This document shows positions 16,582-27,015 of a DNA stretch of 64,000 nt, piece by piece (the first letter of the stretch is position 1; every line of letters begins with the position of its first letter). The notes beneath the pieces were generated by a model. It ran no database searches. It was not told the origin of the DNA and was given only the letters and a program-made list of their open reading frames with translations. The stretch comes from Streptomyces asiaticus (lineage in GTDB: Bacteria; Actinomycetota; Actinomycetes; Streptomycetales; Streptomycetaceae): positions 248,001 to 312,000 of the forward strand of contig NZ_JAGSHX010000006.1 in NCBI RefSeq assembly GCF_018138715.1, given 5' to 3'. The position numbers were made by a program, and so were the translations under genes.

Positions 16582-17964
16582 GTGACGACGTCCCCAGCGG
16601 ATCCCAGCGAACGTGGTGCCGGGCGGGCCCCGCGCCGTGCGCTGGTGGCCGGTTCGGTCGGCAACTTCATCGAGTGGTACGAGTTCGGTGTCTACGGCTT
16701 CTTCGCGACGATCATCGCGGCGAACTTCTTCACCCCGGACGGCGGCAGCGAGATCGAGGGCCTGGTCAAGACCTACGCCTCCTTCGGGATCGCGTTCTTC
16801 TTCCGCCCCATCGGCGCCGCCGTCTTCGGCCGGGTCGGCGACCGGATCGGGCGCCGGCCCACGCTGATCCTGGTGCTGCTGCTGATGACCGGCGCCACGA
16901 CGCTCATCGGGGCGCTGCCCACGTACGACACGCTGGGCGCGGCCGCGCCCTGGCTGCTCACCCTGTTGCGGATCCTCCAAGGTCTCTCCGCGGGCGGGGA
17001 GTTCGGCGGCGCGGTGTCGATCATGACGGAGTTCGCTCCGCCGGGCCGCCGCGGACTGTACGGGGCGTGGCAGTCGTTCACCGTGGCGCTGGGGCTGCTG
17101 GCCGGGGCCGGGGTGGCGGCGGTGCTGGCCACCGTGATGAGCGAGGAGTCGCTGAACGACTGGGGGTGGCGGCTGCCGTTCCTGCTGACCCTGCCGATCG
17201 GGCTGGTGGCCCTGTGGCTGCGGCTGAGGCTGGAGGAGACCCCGTTCTTCCGCGCGACGGCGGACGGGGACACCGGCACCGCGTCAGGTGCCGGGCCGGA
17301 GCGGGTGGCGGACCCCCGTGAGGTGGCCGGGGCCATCGTCATGGGGGCCGCGCGCATCATGGGCTGGGCGGCGGCCGGTTACACCTTCCTGGTCGTCATG
17401 CCCTCGTATCTCCAGGCCACCTTGAACGCCACCTTCCAGCAGGCGCTGGTGGCCACCGTGGTGGCGAACGCGGGCTTCGCGCTCGCCATCCTCCCGGCGG
17501 GGCTGCTCAGCGACCGGATCGGGCGGCGGCCGGTGATGCTGACCGGGGCCGCGCTGGTGGCGGTGCTGGCCTTCCCGCTGCTCAATGTCCTCCAGGATCC
17601 GGGCAGTTCGGCATGGGTGCAGGGGGCGGCGGTGTTCGTGGCGGGCGTGGTGGTGGGCCTGATGGCGGGGCCCGGTCCGGCCATGCTCGCCGAGATGTTC
17701 CCGACCCGGGTCCGCTACACGGGCCTGGGGCTGGCGTACGCGCTGTCCAACGCGGTGTTCTCCGGATGCGCGGGGCTCATCATCACCGAGGTGATCAAGC
17801 ACACCGGCGAGGTCGACATCCCGGCGTACTACGTGACGGTGACCTGCGTCATCAGCGTGGTCGCCCTGTTCACCCTGCGCGGGGAGAACCACCGCGGCGC
17901 GCTGCCCGACGCGGCGCGGGCGGAGCAGGGGGCCGAGCGGGAGGAGGAGACATCATGCGGGTGA
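16582..17964 (+). CDS. MFS transporter, metabolite:H+ symporter (MHS) type
   Basis: 460 residues, about 12 transmembrane helices. The N-terminus has the MHS signature VGNFIEWYEFGVYGFFA. A loop 2-3 motif GRVGDRIGRRPTL and a repeat in the second half (LLSDRIGRRPVM) follow, plus ILQGLSAGGEFGGA. MHS proteins import osmolytes, citrate, oxoglutarate and other organic acids. GTG 16582 has only a weak site. The end overlaps anmK by ten bases, so co-translation is likely. That coupling suggests a substrate linked to cell-wall sugar recycling, although MHS proteins are not known for sugars. Confidence 0.88.
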   Translation: MTTSPADPSERGAGRAPRRALVAGSVGNFIEWYEFGVYGFFATIIAANFFTPDGGSEIEGLVKTYASFGIAFFFRPIGAAVFGRVGDRIGRRPTLILVLLLMTGATTLIGALPTYDTLGAAAPWLLTLLRILQGLSAGGEFGGAVSIMTEFAPPGRRGLYGAWQSFTVALGLLAGAGVAAVLATVMSEESLNDWGWRLPFLLTLPIGLVALWLRLRLEETPFFRATADGDTGTASGAGPERVADPREVAGAIVMGAARIMGWAAAGYTFLVVMPSYLQATLNATFQQALVATVVANAGFALAILPAGLLSDRIGRRPVMLTGAALVAVLAFPLLNVLQDPGSSAWVQGAAVFVAGVVVGLMAGPGPAMLAEMFPTRVRYTGLGLAYALSNAVFSGCAGLIITEVIKHTGEVDIPAYYVTVTCVISVVALFTLRGENHRGALPDAARAEQGAEREEETSCG

Positions 17965-19127
17965 TCGGTCTGATGTCGGGCACGTCCCATGACGCGGTGG
18001 ACGCCGCGGCGGCCGATCTGGTGCTCGACGGCGACACCGTGGTGCTGGCCCCGCTGGGGCTGGTCAGCGAGGCGTATCCGGAGGCGCTGCGGTCGGCACT
18101 GAGCGCCGCGCTGCCCCCGGCGGCCACCACCATGCGGGAGGTGTGCGCGCTCGACACCCGGATCGGCCAGGCGTTCGCCGCGCTCGCGGCCCGCGCCGAC
18201 CGGGAGCTGTGCGAGGGGCGTACGGACCTCATCGGCTCCCACGGCCAGACGGTGTACCACTGGGCCGAGGGCGGGCGGGTGCACGGCACGCTCCAGCTCG
18301 GCCAGCCCGCCTGGATCGCCGAGGCCACCGGCTGCCCGGTGGTCTCCGATCTGCGCACCCGCGATGTGGCCGCGGGCGGCCAGGGCGCTCCCCTGGTCAG
18401 CCTGGTGGACGCCCTGTGGCTGCGCGGGCGGCCCGGTGTCTGCGCCGCCCTGAACCTGGGCGGGATCGCCAACATCACGGTGATCGCGGGCGCCGGGGAT
18501 CCGCTGGCCTTCGACACCGGCCCGGCGAACGCGCTCATCGACGCGGCGGCCGGCGATCTGACGGGCGGCCGGCTGGACCATGACGCGGACGGCGCCATGG
18601 CGGCGCGCGGCACCGTCCACGAGCCGCTGCTGGAGCGGCTGCTGGCCGAGCCGTACTACGCGCTGCCCGCGCCCAAGACCACCGGCAAGGAGCTGTTCCA
18701 CGCGTCCTATCTGCGCGCCGCCCTGGCCGCCACGGGCCCGGTGCCGGACGATGACGTGCTCGCCACCGTCACCGAGCTGACGGCCCGGACGGTGGCCGAC
18801 GCGGTGCGGTCGGTGCATGCCACCGAGGTGATCGCCTCGGGCGGCGGCACCCGCAACCCCACCCTGATGGGGGCGTTGCGCCGGGAGCTGGGCCCCATCG
18901 CGCTGCGGACCTCCGACGACCTCGGCCTTCCGGCGGCGGCGAAGGAGGCGTACGCCTTCGCCGTCCTCGCCTTCCTGACCGCCCATGGGCTGGCCGGTAC
19001 GGTGCCCAGCTGCACCGGCGCCCGCCATGCCAGCGTGCTGGGGTCGATCACCCCGGGGCGCCGCGGCCTCGGCCTGCCCGCGCCGGGGCGGCCCGCGCCC
19101 ACCCGGCTGGAGATCTTCCGCCGCTGA
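17955..19127 (+). CDS. anmK: Anhydro-N-acetylmuramic acid kinase
   Basis: 390 residues, ASKHA-fold kinase that opens and phosphorylates 1,6-anhydro-MurNAc to MurNAc-6-phosphate in peptidoglycan recycling. Motifs are the N-terminal phosphate-binding GLMSGTSHDAVD, IGSHGQTVYHW, LNLGGIANIT, the catalytic FDTGPANALIDAA, and ASGGGTRNP for adenosine. GAGGAGGAG lies within the end of the transporter gene, six bases before ATG 17955. No MurQ or NagZ is nearby in the window. Confidence 0.93.
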   Translation: MRVIGLMSGTSHDAVDAAAADLVLDGDTVVLAPLGLVSEAYPEALRSALSAALPPAATTMREVCALDTRIGQAFAALAARADRELCEGRTDLIGSHGQTVYHWAEGGRVHGTLQLGQPAWIAEATGCPVVSDLRTRDVAAGGQGAPLVSLVDALWLRGRPGVCAALNLGGIANITVIAGAGDPLAFDTGPANALIDAAAGDLTGGRLDHDADGAMAARGTVHEPLLERLLAEPYYALPAPKTTGKELFHASYLRAALAATGPVPDDDVLATVTELTARTVADAVRSVHATEVIASGGGTRNPTLMGALRRELGPIALRTSDDLGLPAAAKEAYAFAVLAFLTAHGLAGTVPSCTGARHASVLGSITPGRRGLGLPAPGRPAPTRLEIFRR

Positions 19128-19304
19128 GCGGGGGGCGCTGTGCAGGGGGCGGCGCCTCGCGGCCGGAGGAACCTCGGGGGGAAAGGGATGTCGGCGCCGC
19201 CCGTAGCCGGAGTACGTTTGAGAACGGCCCGGTATCGAAGGGGTGAATGTGGGTAAAGGACCCCTAGTTGCCGACGGGGGGCCTGAACGGGGGGACGGGG
19301 GCAC

Positions 19305-21287
19305 GTGGCGGAATCCGGAATGGGCGTGGGCTTGAGAGGCCGCAGCGGGATCATCAGTCTGGTCGGGGAGTGTCTCAGGCTGGAGCCCACGGACGAGCGG
19401 CCGGTGATCATGCTGTTGGGGCCGCGCGGCAGTGGGGCCAGCGACGCCCATGGCGCGCTGATGGAGAAGTTCGGCCCCGAGACACCGTTCGCGTATGTCA
19501 ATGTCGGCGGTGAGCAGGCCCTGCTGCCGCGGTACGCCCTGGCGCTGCTCGCGCGCCAGCTGGAGCGCAAGCTGCCGCGCTACCGCCGCTCGCACTTCCC
19601 GCGGCTGACGCTCGGTCTGCTCGCCTCCGACCACCAGCTGCGGATGACGAGCCTCGCGGAGGGGCGGCGCAACATCCGGCGGGAGCTGGACGCGTTCCAG
19701 GAGCAGGCGGAGGCGCGCTACGGCGACTATCTCGCCGCCTTCTTCGAGGTGGCCGGGGGCGCCGTGGGCGCTCCCGACGGCGCGTCCACGGCGGCGCTCG
19801 CGCTGCTGCGGGACGCGCTGCGGCGTGGCCGGAGGCGGCTGCCGGGCCGCAAGTTCACCAGCAGCGCGGCCTGGTACGGCGGCCATCCGCTGCTCCAGAG
19901 CCGGGATCCGTGGGAGGCGCTGGTCGAGCTCAACCTGTGGCGCCACGACGGGGACGAGGACGATCAGGAGCGGCTGGACCGGGTGCTGTTCTCGGCCCTG
20001 CTGGAGGACATGCGCAGCAATGTGCGCCACTCGTTCATGCCCCGCTCGTATCTGCTGCTGCTCGACAACTCCCATACGGAGTACGGCCGTCGCTTCCTCG
20101 ATCTGCTGATCCGGGCCCGCCATGACGACGCCGTGGTGGCGGGCGCCGACTGCGATCCGCTCACCGTCGTGGCGAGCTCCAACCGGTGGCTGCCCCGCTG
20201 GGGCCCGGCCACCGGCGACCAGTGGCCGTGGCGGCTGCGCGGCCCGGACCGGGCCTCCCTGGCGGACTGGAGCGAGCACCGGCCGGGCCGGGACAGCGAT
20301 GACACCTGGTGGTATCCGCTGCGGCTGCGCGACCTCAATCTGGACGAGGTGCGCACCCGGATCGAGCTGGAGCTGCGCCACCACCCCGACCTCGCGCCGT
20401 TCACCCGGCTCGCGCCCTTCGTCCACCGGCTGACCGCGGGGCTCCCCCGGGCGGTCAGCCTGGTCCTGGAGCTGCTCCGGCACTCCTCCGTGCCCGTCGA
20501 GGACGGCGCCGAGCAGGACCGCTGGCTGCGCACCCTGCCGGACCGCACCCCGCGGGAGGGCGAGGACACCCGGACGCTGGCGGAGGCCGCCCTGGACCAT
20601 CTGCTGCGCGATTTCGACCCCGCGCGGCGGGTGGCGCTGGAGGAGTGCGCCGCGGCCCGCGACCTGTCCATCGCCACCCGACTGCTGGGCTCGGGCGACT
20701 CGCTGTTCGGCGAGGTCCGCGACCGCTGGCTGCTGCACAGCCCGGGCACCGTGACCCCGGCCCTGCACCCCTGGCTGCGGCGGCTGCTGCTGTGGCGGCT
20801 GGCCGGGCGTCCGGACGACTGGGACGCGGTGCAGGAGCTGCTGGCCGAGCACTTCAGGTCCGAGGGCCGCCCGGTCCAGGAGATGTACCACCGGCTGGCG
20901 GCGGAGCGGATCGACGAGGTGACCGGGTATCTGGTGGAGCGCTTCCCGGCGGTGCCCGCGGCGCAGTGGATCAGCGAGTTCAACACCATCACGGCCGCCC
21001 CCAACCGGCTCGGCCAGGCCGGCGGACCACTGGAGCTGCTCGCCGACCTCGCCCCTGACGAGCCCCCGGAGGCGGTCACCACGGCCTCGGTGATCCGGGA
21101 GCTGATCACGGTGCGCTGGGTGTGGAGCGATCCGCTCGCCGACCCCGGGATGCGGCTGAACGACATGATCGCCGACGGTTTCAACCAGCTCTCACGACTG
21201 CGGAGGAACGACATCGTGGCCCTGTTCAACGAGGCGGAGCGGTACCGCCACTGGCGCCATCCGCTGACGTCCATGAGCGAGGGGTGA
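19305..21287 (+). CDS. Large P-loop-like protein with degenerate Walker A; partner of the next gene
   Basis: 660 residues. A nucleotide-binding-like start, MLLGPRGSGAS (residues 36-46), has Ala where Walker A has Lys. A hydrophobic strand ending in Asp, SYLLLLDNS, sits where Walker B would be. The middle and C-terminal parts are helical and rich in Arg, Leu and Trp, like STAND-type regulators (compare DLSIATRLLGSGDS for a winged-helix-like part). No transmembrane helix. Start GTG 19305; ATG 19320 is an alternative. It lies six bases before a gene for a membrane-anchored ligand-binding protein, and the two likely work together. I do not recognise a named family. Confidence 0.65.
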   Translation: MAESGMGVGLRGRSGIISLVGECLRLEPTDERPVIMLLGPRGSGASDAHGALMEKFGPETPFAYVNVGGEQALLPRYALALLARQLERKLPRYRRSHFPRLTLGLLASDHQLRMTSLAEGRRNIRRELDAFQEQAEARYGDYLAAFFEVAGGAVGAPDGASTAALALLRDALRRGRRRLPGRKFTSSAAWYGGHPLLQSRDPWEALVELNLWRHDGDEDDQERLDRVLFSALLEDMRSNVRHSFMPRSYLLLLDNSHTEYGRRFLDLLIRARHDDAVVAGADCDPLTVVASSNRWLPRWGPATGDQWPWRLRGPDRASLADWSEHRPGRDSDDTWWYPLRLRDLNLDEVRTRIELELRHHPDLAPFTRLAPFVHRLTAGLPRAVSLVLELLRHSSVPVEDGAEQDRWLRTLPDRTPREGEDTRTLAEAALDHLLRDFDPARRVALEECAAARDLSIATRLLGSGDSLFGEVRDRWLLHSPGTVTPALHPWLRRLLLWRLAGRPDDWDAVQELLAEHFRSEGRPVQEMYHRLAAERIDEVTGYLVERFPAVPAAQWISEFNTITAAPNRLGQAGGPLELLADLAPDEPPEAVTTASVIRELITVRWVWSDPLADPGMRLNDMIADGFNQLSRLRRNDIVALFNEAERYRHWRHPLTSMSEG

Positions 21288-21292
21288 GACCG

Positions 21293-22759
21293 GTGCCGAG
21301 ACTTGAATGGCCGCTGCACATCGTGCGCCGAGTGGTGATCGGCGTGATCGTCCTGGCCGTGCTCGCGGTGGCGATCCCGCTCACCGTGAACTGGTTCCAG
21401 GAGAGGCGGGCCCGGTGCGGTGACGGCGTCGTCAAGATGGGCGACTACCACGAGTGCGTGGGCGTCACCGACGGCTCGTACACCTTCGCCGACCATCTGG
21501 CGCCCGTGGAGAAGAAGATCAAGGCGGAGAACGAACTGGTGGAGAAGCACGGTGACAAGTACGTCAGCGTCGCCTACATGACCTCGTTCACGCTGACCGA
21601 GGACGACAGCAACTCCGAGGAGTCGGTCCGGCATGAGCTCGAGGGCGCGTATCTGGCGCAGTACCGGCACAACCGCGGCGATCTCTCCTCCTCCCCCAAG
21701 ATCAAGCTGTTGGTCGCCAACATGGGCAGCAGCGCGGCCCATTGGGAGCACACCGTCGATGAGCTGATCGACCGGAAAACCTCCGACGACAAGCTGGTCG
21801 CGGTCACCGGGCTCGGCCCCAGCGACACCCAGAACCTCGACGCGCTGCGGCGGCTGTCCGACCACGGTCTGGCCCTGGTCGCCAGCACCATGACGGCCAC
21901 CAACATAGAGGGCATCAAGGGGCTCGTCCGGGTCTCCCCGACCAATGTGGACGAGGCGTACGCCGCTTCCGCGTATCTCAAGAAGGAGCGGGTCCGCCGG
22001 GCGGTGGTGGTCCAGGACGACGCGCGGGAAAACTACTACGCCAAGACGCTGGGTGACGCCTTCACCAAGGTCTTCCAGGACATCGAGGGCCACAAGTTGG
22101 TGGCGGACCGGATGACCTATGACTCCTCGGTGCGCGGCGCCTGGGAGAACGAGCTGCGCTACATGCCGGGGCAGCTGTGCGACCAGAAGCCGGAGGCGGT
22201 CTTCTTCGCGGGCCGCGGCAAGCACCTCACCCGGTTCCTGGACGCGATCGCCAACCGTCCGTGCCAGGACCGGGAGTTCATGGTGATCACCGGCGACGAC
22301 ACCACCAACCTCACCGCCGATGACCTGGCCCACGCCGCCGAGAGCAAGGTGCGGGTGCTCTACACGGGCCTGGCGCACCCCGATATGTGGCAGGAGGACC
22401 CCGACTCCGTCTCCCGCCCGTCGGCCCGGTACTTCCAGCCGGGCGGGTTGATGGCCAAGTGGTTCCCCGACGACCAGCACCAGGACGGCCAGGCCATCAT
22501 GGCGCATGACGCGGTGCTCACCGCCGCTCAGGGCATCCAGATGGCGGCGCTGGGCGATGTGACCGGGGAATCGGTGGCGCGGATGTTCCACCAGATGAAC
22601 AGCCGTCAGCAGGTACCGGGGGCGAGTGGGTTCATCTCCTTCCAGAACAACGGCAATCCCCGCAACAAGGCCATTCCGATCCTGCACCTCAACGCGAAGG
22701 GGCGCTCGGAACTCGTGGAGGTATCGGCGCGGCGGGGCGAGCCGGCCAGGAAGCAGTGA
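21293..22759 (+). CDS. Membrane-anchored type 1 periplasmic-binding-like protein
   Basis: 488 residues. A single N-terminal transmembrane helix (about 14-33, VVIGVIVLAVLAVAIPL) is followed by an extracytoplasmic domain of about 450 residues resembling type 1 periplasmic-binding proteins of the Leu/Ile/Val class: VAVTGLGPSDTQ, then LALVASTMTATN, then RAVVVQDDARENYYAKTLG. Cysteines at about 42 and 54 could form a disulfide near the membrane. There is no lipobox and no ABC permease or ATPase nearby, so transport is unlikely. Sensing with the preceding cytoplasmic protein is the better guess. GTG 21293 overlaps a GAGGGG-containing end of the upstream gene. Confidence 0.75.
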   Translation: MPRLEWPLHIVRRVVIGVIVLAVLAVAIPLTVNWFQERRARCGDGVVKMGDYHECVGVTDGSYTFADHLAPVEKKIKAENELVEKHGDKYVSVAYMTSFTLTEDDSNSEESVRHELEGAYLAQYRHNRGDLSSSPKIKLLVANMGSSAAHWEHTVDELIDRKTSDDKLVAVTGLGPSDTQNLDALRRLSDHGLALVASTMTATNIEGIKGLVRVSPTNVDEAYAASAYLKKERVRRAVVVQDDARENYYAKTLGDAFTKVFQDIEGHKLVADRMTYDSSVRGAWENELRYMPGQLCDQKPEAVFFAGRGKHLTRFLDAIANRPCQDREFMVITGDDTTNLTADDLAHAAESKVRVLYTGLAHPDMWQEDPDSVSRPSARYFQPGGLMAKWFPDDQHQDGQAIMAHDAVLTAAQGIQMAALGDVTGESVARMFHQMNSRQQVPGASGFISFQNNGNPRNKAIPILHLNAKGRSELVEVSARRGEPARKQ

Positions 22760-22830
22760 CGGTCGGGCCGCCCCGGAAGGCGGTGACGGTCAGCCGCCCC
22801 GGAAGGCGGTGACCGTCAGCCGGCGCCGCC
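22756..22830. repeat. 26-27-bp tandem repeat between convergent genes
   Basis: About two and a half copies of a unit containing GTGACGGTC and CCGCCCCGGAAGGCGG. The latter can fold into a small stem, so the array may act as a two-way terminator. It overlaps the last codon and stop of the binding-protein gene and reaches into the last codons of dnaK. Confidence 0.6.
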
Positions 22831-24711
22831 CTTCGGCTCGTCCCCGGTCTTCTCGTCGTCGACGATCTCCGCGTCCACGACGTCCTCCTCGGACGCGTGG
22901 GCCCGGCCCGCTCCGTCGCCGGAGGGGCCACTCGATCCGCCGCCGTCGGACGGGCCGGACTGCTGGGCCTGGGCGTAGATCGCGGTGCCGATCTTCTGCC
23001 CGATGGCGGCGGTCCGCTCGGTGGCCTCGCGGATCGCGTTGGTGTCCTCGCCCTCGAGCGTCCGCTTCAGATCCGCGACCGCCGCCTCGGCCTCCTGCCG
23101 GACGTCCCCAGGCACCTTGTCGGCCTGGTCCCGCAGCAGCCGCTCGGTCTGGTAGACGAGCGACTCGGCCTGGTTGCGGGTCTCGGCGGCCTCGCGGCGC
23201 CTGTGGTCCTCCTCCGCGTAACTCTCGGCCTCGCGCATCATGCGGTCGATGTCGTCCTTCGGCAGCGCGGAGCCGCCGGTGACGGTCATCCGCTGCTCCC
23301 GGCCGGTGCCGAGGTCCTTGGCGGAAACATGCATGATGCCGTTGGCGTCGATGTCGAAGGCCACCTCGATCTGCGGGACCCCGCGCGGCGCGGGCGGCAG
23401 GCCGGTCAGCTCGAACATCCCGAGCTTCTTGTTGTACGCGGCCATCTCGCGCTCGCCCTGGAAGACCTGGATCTGCACCGACGGCTGGTTGTCCTCGGCC
23501 GTGGTGAAGACCTCCGAGCGCTTGGTCGGAATGGTCGTATTGCGCTCGATCAGCTTGGTCATGATGCCGCCCTTGGTCTCGATACCGAGGGACAGCGGGG
23601 TGACGTCCAGCAGCAGCACGTCCTTGACCTCGCCCTTGAGGACACCTGCCTGGAGGGAGGCGCCGATGGCGACGACCTCGTCCGGGTTGACGCCCTTGTG
23701 CGGCTCCTTGCCGGTCAGCTCCTTGACCAGACCGGTCACGGCGGGCATCCGGGTGGAGCCGCCGACCAGGATCACATGGTCGATGTCGGCGGTCTTGATC
23801 CCGGCGTCCTTGATCGCCTGGTGGAAGGGGGCCTTGCAGCGCTCCAGGAGGTCCTCGGTCAGCTGCTGGAACTGCGAGCGGGTGAGCTTTTCGTCCAGGT
23901 GCAGCGGGCCCTGGTCGGAGGCGGTGATGTAGGGCAGGTTGATCGTGGTCTCACTGGCCGCGGAGAGCTCGATCTTGGCCTTCTCGGATGCCTCGCGCAG
24001 CCGCTGGACCGCCATCTTGTCCTGGGCCAGATCCACGCCGTACCCGTTCTTGAAGCGGGAGACCAGATGGTCCACGATCCGCTGGTCCCAGTCGTCGCCG
24101 CCGAGGTGGGTGTCGCCGTTGGTGGCCTTGACCTCCACCACCCCCTCGCCGATCTCCAGCAGCGAGACGTCGAAGGTGCCGCCCCCGAGGTCGAAGACCA
24201 GGATGGTCTGGTCGTTCTCCTTGTCCAGCCCGTACGCCAGGGCGGCGGCCGTCGGCTCGTTGATGATCCGCAGCACCTTCAGCCCGGCGATCTCCCCCGC
24301 CTCCTTCGTGGCGGTGCGCTGGGAGTCGTTGAAGTACGCGGGGACGGTGATCACGGCGTCGGTGACGTCCTCACCGAGGTACGCCTCGCCGTCGCGCTTG
24401 AGCTTCTGGAGCACCCGCGCGGAGATCTCCTGCGCGGTGTAGCGCTTGCCGTCCACATCGCCGGTGGCCGGGAACCGCCACCGGTCCTCGCCCATGTGGC
24501 GCTTGACCGATCGCGCGGTGCGCTCCACGTTCGTCACCGCCTGGCGCTTGGCGACCTCCCCCACCAGCACCTCGCCGTTCTTGGCGAAGGCCACCACCGA
24601 GGGGGTGGTCCGGGTGCCCTCGGTGTTGGTGATGACGGTCGGCTCACCGCCCTCCAGGACCGATACGACCGAGTTCGTCGTACCCAGGTCAATACCGACT
24701 GCGCGCGTCAT
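22816..24711 (-). CDS. dnaK: Molecular chaperone DnaK (Hsp70)
   Basis: 631 residues. The N-terminal ATPase has [18 protein letters not shown], the phosphate-2 motif [16 protein letters not shown] and [13 protein letters not shown]. The linker [16 protein letters not shown], substrate domain and helical lid follow, and the C-terminus ends in an acidic VDAEIVDDE motif. Start ATG 24711 has GGGAGGAGGG upstream; a longer in-frame start at 24747 is less likely. grpE, dnaJ and hspR are not adjacent, so this may be a second, stand-alone Hsp70. No HAIR-type (CTTGAGT) operator is visible upstream. Confidence 0.95.
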   Translation of the reverse strand: MTRAVGIDLGTTNSVVSVLEGGEPTVITNTEGTRTTPSVVAFAKNGEVLVGEVAKRQAVTNVERTARSVKRHMGEDRWRFPATGDVDGKRYTAQEISARVLQKLKRDGEAYLGEDVTDAVITVPAYFNDSQRTATKEAGEIAGLKVLRIINEPTAAALAYGLDKENDQTILVFDLGGGTFDVSLLEIGEGVVEVKATNGDTHLGGDDWDQRIVDHLVSRFKNGYGVDLAQDKMAVQRLREASEKAKIELSAASETTINLPYITASDQGPLHLDEKLTRSQFQQLTEDLLERCKAPFHQAIKDAGIKTADIDHVILVGGSTRMPAVTGLVKELTGKEPHKGVNPDEVVAIGASLQAGVLKGEVKDVLLLDVTPLSLGIETKGGIMTKLIERNTTIPTKRSEVFTTAEDNQPSVQIQVFQGEREMAAYNKKLGMFELTGLPPAPRGVPQIEVAFDIDANGIMHVSAKDLGTGREQRMTVTGGSALPKDDIDRMMREAESYAEEDHRRREAAETRNQAESLVYQTERLLRDQADKVPGDVRQEAEAAVADLKRTLEGEDTNAIREATERTAAIGQKIGTAIYAQAQQSGPSDGGGSSGPSGDGAGRAHASEEDVVDAEIVDDEKTGDEPKGGAG

Positions 24712-24739
24712 CTCAGCCCTCCTCCCGATCTGCCTCCAG

Positions 24740-24755
24740 TATCCCAAAAGGGATA
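24740..24755 (-). promoter_or_regulatory. Short palindrome upstream of dnaK
   Basis: TATCCC-AAAA-GGGATA, six-base arms, about 30 bases before the dnaK start and on the only AT-rich patch of this gap. It could be an operator or overlap a -10 element. Confidence 0.4.
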
Positions 24756-24797
24756 TCCGGGACGGGGGCGGTGCGGAGGAGGGCCGGAGGCCGGGGG

Positions 24798-26201
24798 TCA
24801 GTCCCGCAGGTGGTCGACCTCGCGCATCTTGTTGGTGGCGTCGAGCGCGGCGACCTTGTAGGACTCGGCGAAGGTCGGATAGTTGAACACCGCGTCCACC
24901 AGATAGTCGACGGTACCGCCGCAGCCCATCACGGCCTGGCCGATGTGGATCAGCTCGGTGGCGCCGGTGCCGAAGCAGTGCACGCCGAGCAGCTTCCGGT
25001 CCTCCGGGGAGACCAGCAGCTTCAGCATGCCGTGGCCGTCGCCGACGATCTGGCCCCGGGCCAGCTCGCGATAGCGCGAGACCCCGACCTCGAAGGGCAC
25101 CTTCTCGTCCGTGAGCTGGTCCTCGGTGCGGCCTATGAAGCTGATCTCGGGGATGCTGTAGATCCCGATCGGCTGGAGGTGGTGGATCGGGTTCACCGGT
25201 TCCTCGCAGGCGTGGTACGCCGCGCTCCGCCCCTGCTCCATGGAGGTCGCGGCCAGGGCCGGGAAGCCGATGACATCGCCGACCGCGTAGATGTGCGGCA
25301 CGGCGGTGCGGTAGTGCTCGTCCACCGCGATCCGGCCCCGCCGGTCGGCGGTGAGCCCCGCCTTGGCGAGGTCCAGCGCGTCGGTGAGCCCCTGGCGCCC
25401 CGCGGAGTACATCACCGCGTCGGCGGGGATCTTCTTACCGCTCTCCAGGATGGTCAGGGCGCCCCGCGGATGGCGCTCGACGGCCGCCACGGTCTCGCCG
25501 AAGCGGAAGGTGACGGCCAGGTCGCGCAGCCGGTACTTCAGCGCCTCGACGATCTCGACATCGCAGAAGTCCAGCATCCCCTCGCGCTGCTCGACCACGG
25601 TGACCTTGCTGCCCAGGGCGGCGAACATCGAGGCGTACTCGATGCCGATCACCCCGGCGCCCACGATGACCATGGAACGCGGCACCCGCTCCATGTTGAG
25701 GACGCTGTCGGAGTCCATGATCGTCCGCTCGTCGAACTCCACGCTCGCGGGGCGGGCCGGGCGGGTGCCGGTGGCGATCACGATGTGCTGGGCGGTGAGC
25801 AGCTGCTCCTGTCCGGTGGCGTCCGTGACGGCCACGGTGTGGTCGCCCACGAACCGCCCGGTGCCGGAGAACATCGCGACCCGGTTGCGGGACAGCTGGT
25901 TGCGGACGACATCCACCTCACGGCCGACCACATGCTGGGTGCGGGCCGTCAGGTCGGCGACGGTGATCTCCTCCTTGAGCCGGTAGCTCTGGCCGTAGAG
26001 ATCCCGCTGGGTCAGCCCGGTGAGATAGAGCACCGCCTCGCGCAGGGTCTTGGACGGAACGGTTCCGGTATGCAGGGAGACCCCGCCCACCATCTCCTTA
26101 CGGTCGACGACGGCTACCCGGCGACCGAGTTTCGCGGCGGCGATGGCAGCCTTCTGGCCGCCCGGCCCGGACCCGATCACAAGCATGTCAAAGTCGGTCA
26201 C
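24798..26201 (-). CDS. sthA: Soluble pyridine nucleotide transhydrogenase
   Basis: 467 residues, the usual SthA length. It transfers hydride between NADPH and NAD+. It has the FAD motif [19 protein letters not shown], and at the redox site [13 protein letters not shown] without the CxxxxC disulfide of lipoamide dehydrogenases, which is the mark of SthA. The NAD(P) motif [17 protein letters not shown] and the dimerisation domain ([15 protein letters not shown]) are intact. GTG 26201 matches the family N-terminus (TDFDMLVIG); a 40-residue extension in frame is not conserved. Confidence 0.93.
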   Translation of the reverse strand: MTDFDMLVIGSGPGGQKAAIAAAKLGRRVAVVDRKEMVGGVSLHTGTVPSKTLREAVLYLTGLTQRDLYGQSYRLKEEITVADLTARTQHVVGREVDVVRNQLSRNRVAMFSGTGRFVGDHTVAVTDATGQEQLLTAQHIVIATGTRPARPASVEFDERTIMDSDSVLNMERVPRSMVIVGAGVIGIEYASMFAALGSKVTVVEQREGMLDFCDVEIVEALKYRLRDLAVTFRFGETVAAVERHPRGALTILESGKKIPADAVMYSAGRQGLTDALDLAKAGLTADRRGRIAVDEHYRTAVPHIYAVGDVIGFPALAATSMEQGRSAAYHACEEPVNPIHHLQPIGIYSIPEISFIGRTEDQLTDEKVPFEVGVSRYRELARGQIVGDGHGMLKLLVSPEDRKLLGVHCFGTGATELIHIGQAVMGCGGTVDYLVDAVFNYPTFAESYKVAALDATNKMREVDHLRD

Positions 26202-26286
26202 GGGCCGAGTCTGACATCGGATGACGCCCCGCTGGAAGAGTGAATCACCGGTCAACCCGCCCCGGGGCGTGCGGGCTTGGGGCGGG

Positions 26287-27015
26287 CTACTCGGCGTGGG
26301 GCCAGAGATGGCCCTGGGCATCCCGGGCCAACGAGGTCAAGGACGCCAGCAGAACGAGGCCGACCAGCCCGGTCGGCAGGGCGGGCGCGGCCCGTGCGGC
26401 ATGGGCCACCAGCAGCCCGCCGGCCGCGGCGCCCACCACCAGGCCGCCCAGCAGCGCGATGCTGAGCCGGCGCACCGTTCCGCTGCGCACCGCGTCGACC
26501 AGCACCCCGGTCAGGGTGCCGGTGAGATAGGTGGTGGAGAAGCCGGGCGGCCCGACGGCCCGCACCAGACCGCTCTGGCCTCCCATGGCGAGCGCGGCCA
26601 CCGCCAGCAGCACGAGCTGTAGGTCGCCGGTGGGGTGGCCCCCGGCGGACGCCCACACCGCCCAGAGCCCACCGAGCACGAGCAGTTCCACCGTGAGCGC
26701 GCACCGGGCCCGCAGGGCCGGCCGGGAGCCGCGGACGATCCGGCCGCTGACCAGCGCGCCCACGATGTAGCCGCCCATGGCGACCGCGGAGTCCCGGGCG
26801 AGCGCGGCGTCCAGGGACGCGGTGGACATGCCGAGCAGGGAGAGATTGGCGGTCATGACGCTGGTGAAGACGCCGCCCAGGGCCAGAAAGCTGATCGCGT
26901 CCATCGCCCCGGTCGCCACGGTCAGCGCGACGGCGGCCACCGCTCCCCCGGCACCGCAGGCCCGGCCGGGGCGCCGTGCTTTCGGCGCGGGGTCGGTGTC
27001 GCTCTCTTCGGCCAT
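26287..27015 (-). CDS. YoaK/DUF1275-family membrane protein
   Basis: 242 residues with about six transmembrane helices. The family signature [22 protein letters not shown] is near residue 40, and [17 protein letters not shown] lies in the middle. Function unknown. ATG 27015 has GGAGGG seven bases upstream. Transcribed in the same direction as the CGNR gene that follows, with a repetitive gap between them. Confidence 0.87.
   Translation of the reverse strand: MAEESDTDPAPKARRPGRACGAGGAVAAVALTVATGAMDAISFLALGGVFTSVMTANLSLLGMSTASLDAALARDSAVAMGGYIVGALVSGRIVRGSRPALRARCALTVELLVLGGLWAVWASAGGHPTGDLQLVLLAVAALAMGGQSGLVRAVGPPGFSTTYLTGTLTGVLVDAVRSGTVRRLSIALLGGLVVGAAAGGLLVAHAARAAPALPTGLVGLVLLASLTSLARDAQGHLWPHAE

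Noticed and set aside
17829..20891. Open frame of about 1020 codons antisense to anmK and the P-loop protein gene
   Set aside because: Shadow of high third-position GC; it is opposite genes with clear motifs and has no ribosome binding site or family pattern.
21293..22759. Branched-chain amino acid ABC importer component
   Set aside because: There is no lipobox, no permease and no ATPase gene nearby, and the neighbour is a soluble P-loop-like protein.
24798..26201. Dihydrolipoamide dehydrogenase
   Set aside because: The CxxxxC redox disulfide is absent ([10 protein letters not shown]), which fits SthA instead.
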